Position numbers and translations under genes: made by a program. A stretch of 9,516 bases of DNA from Pseudomonas sp. PGPPP3 (lineage in GTDB: Bacteria; Pseudomonadota; Gammaproteobacteria; Pseudomonadales; Pseudomonadaceae). Shown here piece by piece: positions 6,640 through 9,516 of the stretch; position 1 is the stretch's first letter; each line of letters starts with the position of its first letter. The notes below the pieces were generated by a model. It had not been told where the DNA came from. It ran no database searches and saw only the letters and a list, made by a program, of their open reading frames with translations. Location of the stretch: positions 1-9,516 of the forward strand of contig NKIE01000077.1 in assembly GCA_002256055.1 (NCBI GenBank). The letters are read 5' to 3'.

Positions 6640-7113
6640 TCAGCTCTGCTGCAGTGCCTGCGCGGCCGCCAGGGTTGCTTCGACATGACCGGGCACCTTC
6701 ACGCCGCGCCATTCCTGGCGCAGCACGCCCTCTTTGTCGATCAGGAAGGTACTGCGGTCAACGCCGAGGTATTCCTTGCCGTAGAGCTTTTTCAACTTGA
6801 TCACGTCGAACAGCTGGCACAGCGCCTCGTCCTTGTCCGAAATCAGCTCGAAAGGGAAGGCCTGCTTGCACTTGAAGTTTTCATGGGACTTCAGGCTGTC
6901 GCGCGAGACGCCAAAGATCACCGTGTTGGCGGCCTGGAAGTCGGCATAACGGTCGCGAAAGCCCTGGCCTTCAGTGGTGCAGCCTGGCGTGCTGTCTTTC
7001 GGGTAGAAATAAATCAGCACCTGTTGTCCGCTCAATGCTGCCAGGGAAACGCTCGTGCCACTGCTGGCCTGGGCGTGGAAATCGGCAACCGGTTGATCGA
7101 TGACTACAGCCAT
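6640..7113 (-). CDS. bcp: Bcp/PrxQ-type thiol peroxidase (right copy)
   Basis: Identical to the left-arm copy: 157 residues, peroxidatic Cys45 in PKDSTPGC, Gln instead of Cys at position 50, and Cys82 as the likely resolving cysteine. It is the distal gene of the gcvR-like/bcp pair, its ribosome-binding site overlaps the upstream stop codon, and it ends seven bases before the bidirectional terminator. A peroxide-detoxifying enzyme has no obvious functional tie to the ACT-domain regulator upstream. The pairing is a conserved neighbourhood in pseudomonads as I remember it, not a demonstrated pathway. Confidence 0.95.
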   Translation of the reverse strand: MAVVIDQPVADFHAQASSGTSVSLAALSGQQVLIYFYPKDSTPGCTTEGQGFRDRYADFQAANTVIFGVSRDSLKSHENFKCKQAFPFELISDKDEALCQLFDVIKLKKLYGKEYLGVDRSTFLIDKEGVLRQEWRGVKVPGHVEATLAAAQALQQS

Positions 7114-7123
7114 GAGCAGCTCC

Positions 7124-7681
7124 TTACGGGTTCTGTGGGCGCCAAGGTTCGATCAGTGCGTCCAGGTTGAGGGCGTCGGCAAAGTCGAGAAACTGATCGC
7201 GCAGCCAGCTGATCTGCGTGCCCGCGGGCAGGGTCACTGTCAGGGTCGCGTTGAGCATGGTGCCGCCGGTCTGCGGGGCCAGGTAGGTATCGCAGGTGAG
7301 GTTCTCCAGTTCGACCTTGTGGTCGGAGAAGAACTGGCACAGCTCATTGAGAATGTCAGGGCGGTACACCGAACTCACGTAAGCGACGTACGGCAGGGCC
7401 TGTGGACGGATTTCCTGGGCGGCGCTGCGGGTCTGGGTAATGATGAAGTCATGCTTCTTGGCCAGGCCAGGCAGGGTTCCTTCCAGGCGTGCCAAGGCGT
7501 CCCAGCTGCCGGAGATCTGCAGCACCAGAGCGCTGTACTCGCCGTGGCGGCTGAGGCGGGTGCTGATCACCGAGCAGCGGTTCTCATGGCTGGCACGGCA
7601 CAGTACGTTGGTCAGCTCCATGGAGTTGGCGCCCAGAGCGCTGATGACAAGGAATTGTTCGCGGACTGTAGGGGTGGACAT
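7124..7681 (-). CDS. GcvR-like protein with two ACT domains (right copy)
   Basis: Identical to the left-arm copy: 185 residues, ACT domains at about 9-85 and 97-178, no helix-turn-helix. ACT domains usually bind small ligands, often amino acids, so a glycine- or amino-acid-sensing role is plausible from the family, but no ligand residues can be assigned here. It is the first gene of the pair with bcp and diverges from dapA across 211 bp containing the 20-bp inverted repeat. That repeat is a possible control site for either gene. Confidence 0.85.
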   Translation of the reverse strand: MSTPTVREQFLVISALGANSMELTNVLCRASHENRCSVISTRLSRHGEYSALVLQISGSWDALARLEGTLPGLAKKHDFIITQTRSAAQEIRPQALPYVAYVSSVYRPDILNELCQFFSDHKVELENLTCDTYLAPQTGGTMLNATLTVTLPAGTQISWLRDQFLDFADALNLDALIEPWRPQNP

Positions 7682-7773
7682 GCAGCATTCCTAAAGCAAA
7701 GAAGTGGTCGGGGCAGATGCGGGCCGACTAAAGCAGGCAGGTTAGCGAAAAGCGCGACGCAGGGGAATGCTCG

Positions 7774-7823
7774 CTCGGCTCTGTTAAGGTTTGTCGGTGC
7801 TGGCAAACCTTAACAGAGCCGAG
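7774..7823. repeat. 20-bp perfect inverted repeat with 10-nt loop between gcvR-like and dapA (right copy)
   Basis: Mirror of the left-arm element; here the loop reads TCGGTGCTGG. Its right arm ends eight bases before the putative dapA -35 box, a suitable place for an upstream operator. No T-tract follows, so it does not look like an intrinsic terminator. Confidence 0.9.
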
Positions 7824-7831
7824 TCCTTCGC

Positions 7832-7860
7832 TTGTACAAGGCAGGTGGCGACAGTACCAT
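7832..7860 (+). promoter_or_regulatory. Candidate sigma-70 promoter of dapA (right copy)
   Basis: TTGTAC and TACCAT with a 17-base spacer, 32 bases before the dapA ATG. The -35 box is embedded in the palindrome CTTGTACAAG (7831-7840). Motif match only; the -35 box is poor. Confidence 0.35.
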
Positions 7861-7892
7861 TACGCCTCTCTTTTTGCGGCAGGAGCGGTGTG

Positions 7893-8771
7893 ATGATTGC
7901 GGGCAGTATGGTGGCATTGGTCACGCCAATGGATGCACAGGGTGGTCTGGACTGGGACAGCCTGAGCAAATTGGTGGACTTCCACCTGCAAGAAGGCACC
8001 AACGCCATCGTTGCGGTCGGTACTACCGGCGAGTCGGCGACCCTGGAAGTCAGCGAACACATCGAGGTTATTCGTCGTGTGGTTGACCAGGTTAATGGCC
8101 GCATCCCGGTGATTGCCGGCACCGGTGGCAACTCCACCCGGGAGTCGGTCGAGCTGACCCGCGCAGCCAAAGACGTTGGCGCCGACGCCTGTTTGCTGGT
8201 GACGCCGTACTACAACAAACCGACTCAGGAAGGCCTGTACCTGCACTTCCGGCACATTGCCGAGTCGGTCGCCATCCCGCAGATCCTTTACAACGTGCCC
8301 GGTCGTACCGTATGCGACATGCTGCCCGAGACTGTTGAGCGCCTGTCCACTGTGTCGAACATCATTGGCATCAAAGAAGCCACTGGCGACCTGCAACGCG
8401 CCCGCGAAGTGCTCGATCGCGTCAGCAAAGACTTCCTAGTTTACTCCGGCGACGATGCCACCGCCGTTGAGCTGATGCTGATGGGCGGCAAGGGCAACAT
8501 CTCGGTGACCGCCAACGTCGCCCCGCGCCTGATGAGTGAACTCTGCGCCGCCGCCATGCGTGGCGATGCCGAAACCGCTCGCGCGATCAACGACCGCCTG
8601 ATGCCGCTGCACAAGTCGTTGTTTATCGAATCCAACCCTATTCCGGTGAAATGGGCCCTGCACGAGATGGGCATGATGCCGGACGGTATCCGTCTGCCTC
8701 TGACCTGGCTCAGCCCGCGTTGTCATGAACCGCTGCGTCAGGCCCTGCGCCAGACCGGCATATTGGTTTAA
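7893..8771 (+). CDS. dapA: 4-hydroxy-tetrahydrodipicolinate synthase DapA (right copy)
   Basis: Identical to the left-arm copy: 292 residues, Schiff-base Lys161, Thr44, Thr45, Tyr107, Tyr133 and Arg138 all present, so a functional enzyme is expected. AGGAG at 7881-7885 selects the start. bamC follows 35 bp downstream on the same strand with its own ribosome-binding site, consistent with a dapA-bamC operon. DapA makes the diaminopimelate precursor of peptidoglycan and lysine, and is commonly feedback-controlled by lysine in gammaproteobacteria. No lysine riboswitch or attenuator is evident in the short leader. Confidence 0.97.
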   Translation: MIAGSMVALVTPMDAQGGLDWDSLSKLVDFHLQEGTNAIVAVGTTGESATLEVSEHIEVIRRVVDQVNGRIPVIAGTGGNSTRESVELTRAAKDVGADACLLVTPYYNKPTQEGLYLHFRHIAESVAIPQILYNVPGRTVCDMLPETVERLSTVSNIIGIKEATGDLQRAREVLDRVSKDFLVYSGDDATAVELMLMGGKGNISVTANVAPRLMSELCAAAMRGDAETARAINDRLMPLHKSLFIESNPIPVKWALHEMGMMPDGIRLPLTWLSPRCHEPLRQALRQTGILV

Positions 8772-8806
8772 TCGAGGAATTGTTCTTGTTTGAGGAATCG
8801 TTGCGC

Positions 8807-9516
8807 ATGAAGCGACTGGCCGGACTCTCCGCACTTGCTCTGATTATCTCCAGCACCAGTGGTTGTGGCTGGCTCTGGGGCGAAGACGGCTACTTCCGTG
8901 ATCGCGGCAATGATTACCTCGAGGCGCGCGAAACGGCGCCTATGCAGGTGCCTGCTGGCCTCAACGCCAAGCGTCTGGACCCCTTGCTGCCGATTCCTGG
9001 CACCGTGAGCACCGCGCGCCCAGCCGCCGATGTCGAGTTCGAAGTGCCACGTCCGCCAGCCCTGAGCGCTGCAGTGGCCGAGGCCAGTGACTTCAGCTTG
9101 CAGAAGAGCGGCGCCTCGCGCTGGATCGTCGCTCAACGTCCGCCTGCCGAAGTCTGGCCGGTGGCCCGTCAGTTCTTTGAAGACAATGGTTTCACCATCG
9201 CCGAAGAGCAGCCGCAGACCGGCGAGTTCAGCACCGCTTGGCAGTCTCTGGACAGCGTATCAGCGACCTTGGCTCGTCGCCTGAGTAGCCGCGTCGCGTT
9301 CGCCGAGAACGCCGGGGAAACCCGTGTACGTGTGCGTGTCGAGCCTGGCGTGCAGCGCAACACCAGTGAGCTGTTCATTCTCAGCGTCGAGCGTCCGGTC
9401 GGTAGCACTGCCGACGTCGCCTGGCCGGAAGCCAGTAGCAATGCCGGCCTGGATGGCGCCTTGCTGGACGAGATGCTCGCCAACTTGTCGCGCAGTGCCG
9501 AGCAGGGCGGGTCCGT
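8807..9516 (+). CDS. bamC: BamC outer-membrane assembly lipoprotein, 3' end cut by window edge (right copy)
   Basis: Identical to the left-arm fragment: 236 codons plus two bases, open at the window end with no stop. Signal peptide with lipobox TSGC (Cys20), a BamD-binding-like extended N-terminal region, then part of the helix-grip region. Both bamC copies break at exactly the same base, which is expected of a window cut symmetrically about the axis or of a self-complementary contig. The missing part should be roughly 110-140 residues by comparison with known BamC lengths. Confidence 0.88.
   Translation, partial: MKRLAGLSALALIISSTSGCGWLWGEDGYFRDRGNDYLEARETAPMQVPAGLNAKRLDPLLPIPGTVSTARPAADVEFEVPRPPALSAAVAEASDFSLQKSGASRWIVAQRPPAEVWPVARQFFEDNGFTIAEEQPQTGEFSTAWQSLDSVSATLARRLSSRVAFAENAGETRVRVRVEPGVQRNTSELFILSVERPVGSTADVAWPEASSNAGLDGALLDEMLANLSRSAEQGGS

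Larger units (their letters stand above)
1..9516. repeat. Perfect inverted duplication filling the window (two 4758-bp arms, no spacer)
   Basis: The first bases are the exact reverse complement of the last, and every open reading frame on one side has an identical partner at the mirror position (the two coordinates sum to 9517) on the other strand. Intergenic stretches that I compared, such as 1741-1796 against 7721-7776, also match without a difference. The axis falls between 4758 and 4759, so there is no unique spacer. Long spacer-free palindromes are known to be cleaved by SbcCD and lost in bacteria such as E. coli. With zero divergence, this points to a chimeric or fold-back assembly product, or else to an extremely recent duplication. 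Everything annotated in one arm is the same locus as its mirror. Confidence 0.98.

Noticed and set aside
7791..7892. Upstream ATG giving DapA 34 extra residues
   Set aside because: The extension begins inside the 20-bp inverted repeat and runs through the putative promoter. The downstream ATG has AGGAG at correct spacing and gives the family-standard 292 residues with matching active-site numbering.
1..9516. Composite transposon or IS-mediated inverted duplication
   Set aside because: No transposase or insertion sequence occurs at the axis or in either arm, and the only long inverted repeats other than the arms are the terminators and the dapA-upstream element, none of which flank the unit.

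Overview
The window is a single, base-perfect inverted duplication. Positions 1-4758 and 4759-9516 are exact reverse complements, with no spacer and no mismatch found in any gene or intergenic stretch compared. Its real information content is therefore about 4.76 kb, seen twice. The gene content is ordinary chromosomal housekeeping DNA of a gammaproteobacterium, most likely Pseudomonas or a close relative. The order bamC - dapA - gcvR-like - bcp - tusA-like - bepA-like matches, from memory, the PA1011-PA1005 neighbourhood of P. aeruginosa, and codon use is GC-rich.

Layout of the left arm, from edge to axis: a 5' part of bamC (outer-membrane assembly lipoprotein) cut by the window edge, then dapA (lysine and diaminopimelate synthesis), both on the minus strand and probably co-transcribed. 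A 211-bp divergent promoter region follows, carrying a striking 20-bp inverted repeat. Next come gcvR-like (two ACT domains) and bcp (peroxiredoxin) on the plus strand, a tight operon with a 10-bp gap. A 46-bp perfect palindrome acts as a bidirectional terminator between bcp and the convergent tusA-like gene. A 107-bp divergent region with a small inverted repeat separates tusA-like from bepA (periplasmic M48 metalloprotease with TPR repeats). bepA ends 26 bp from the axis, inside a terminator-like hairpin. The right arm repeats all of this in mirror order and opposite strands, so the two bepA copies converge on the axis and the two bamC fragments point outward off the ends.

Two themes link the genes: cell-envelope assembly (bamC, bepA, and dapA through peptidoglycan precursors) and small metabolic or stress functions (gcvR-like, bcp, tusA-like). 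They are neighbours rather than one pathway. I see no mobile-element gene, defence system, CRISPR array, RNA gene or unknown large protein. The unusual thing is the architecture. A fold-back at a terminator hairpin, with edges symmetric to the base, fits an assembly or amplification chimera best. A real, very recent palindromic duplication is the less likely alternative and can be tested.
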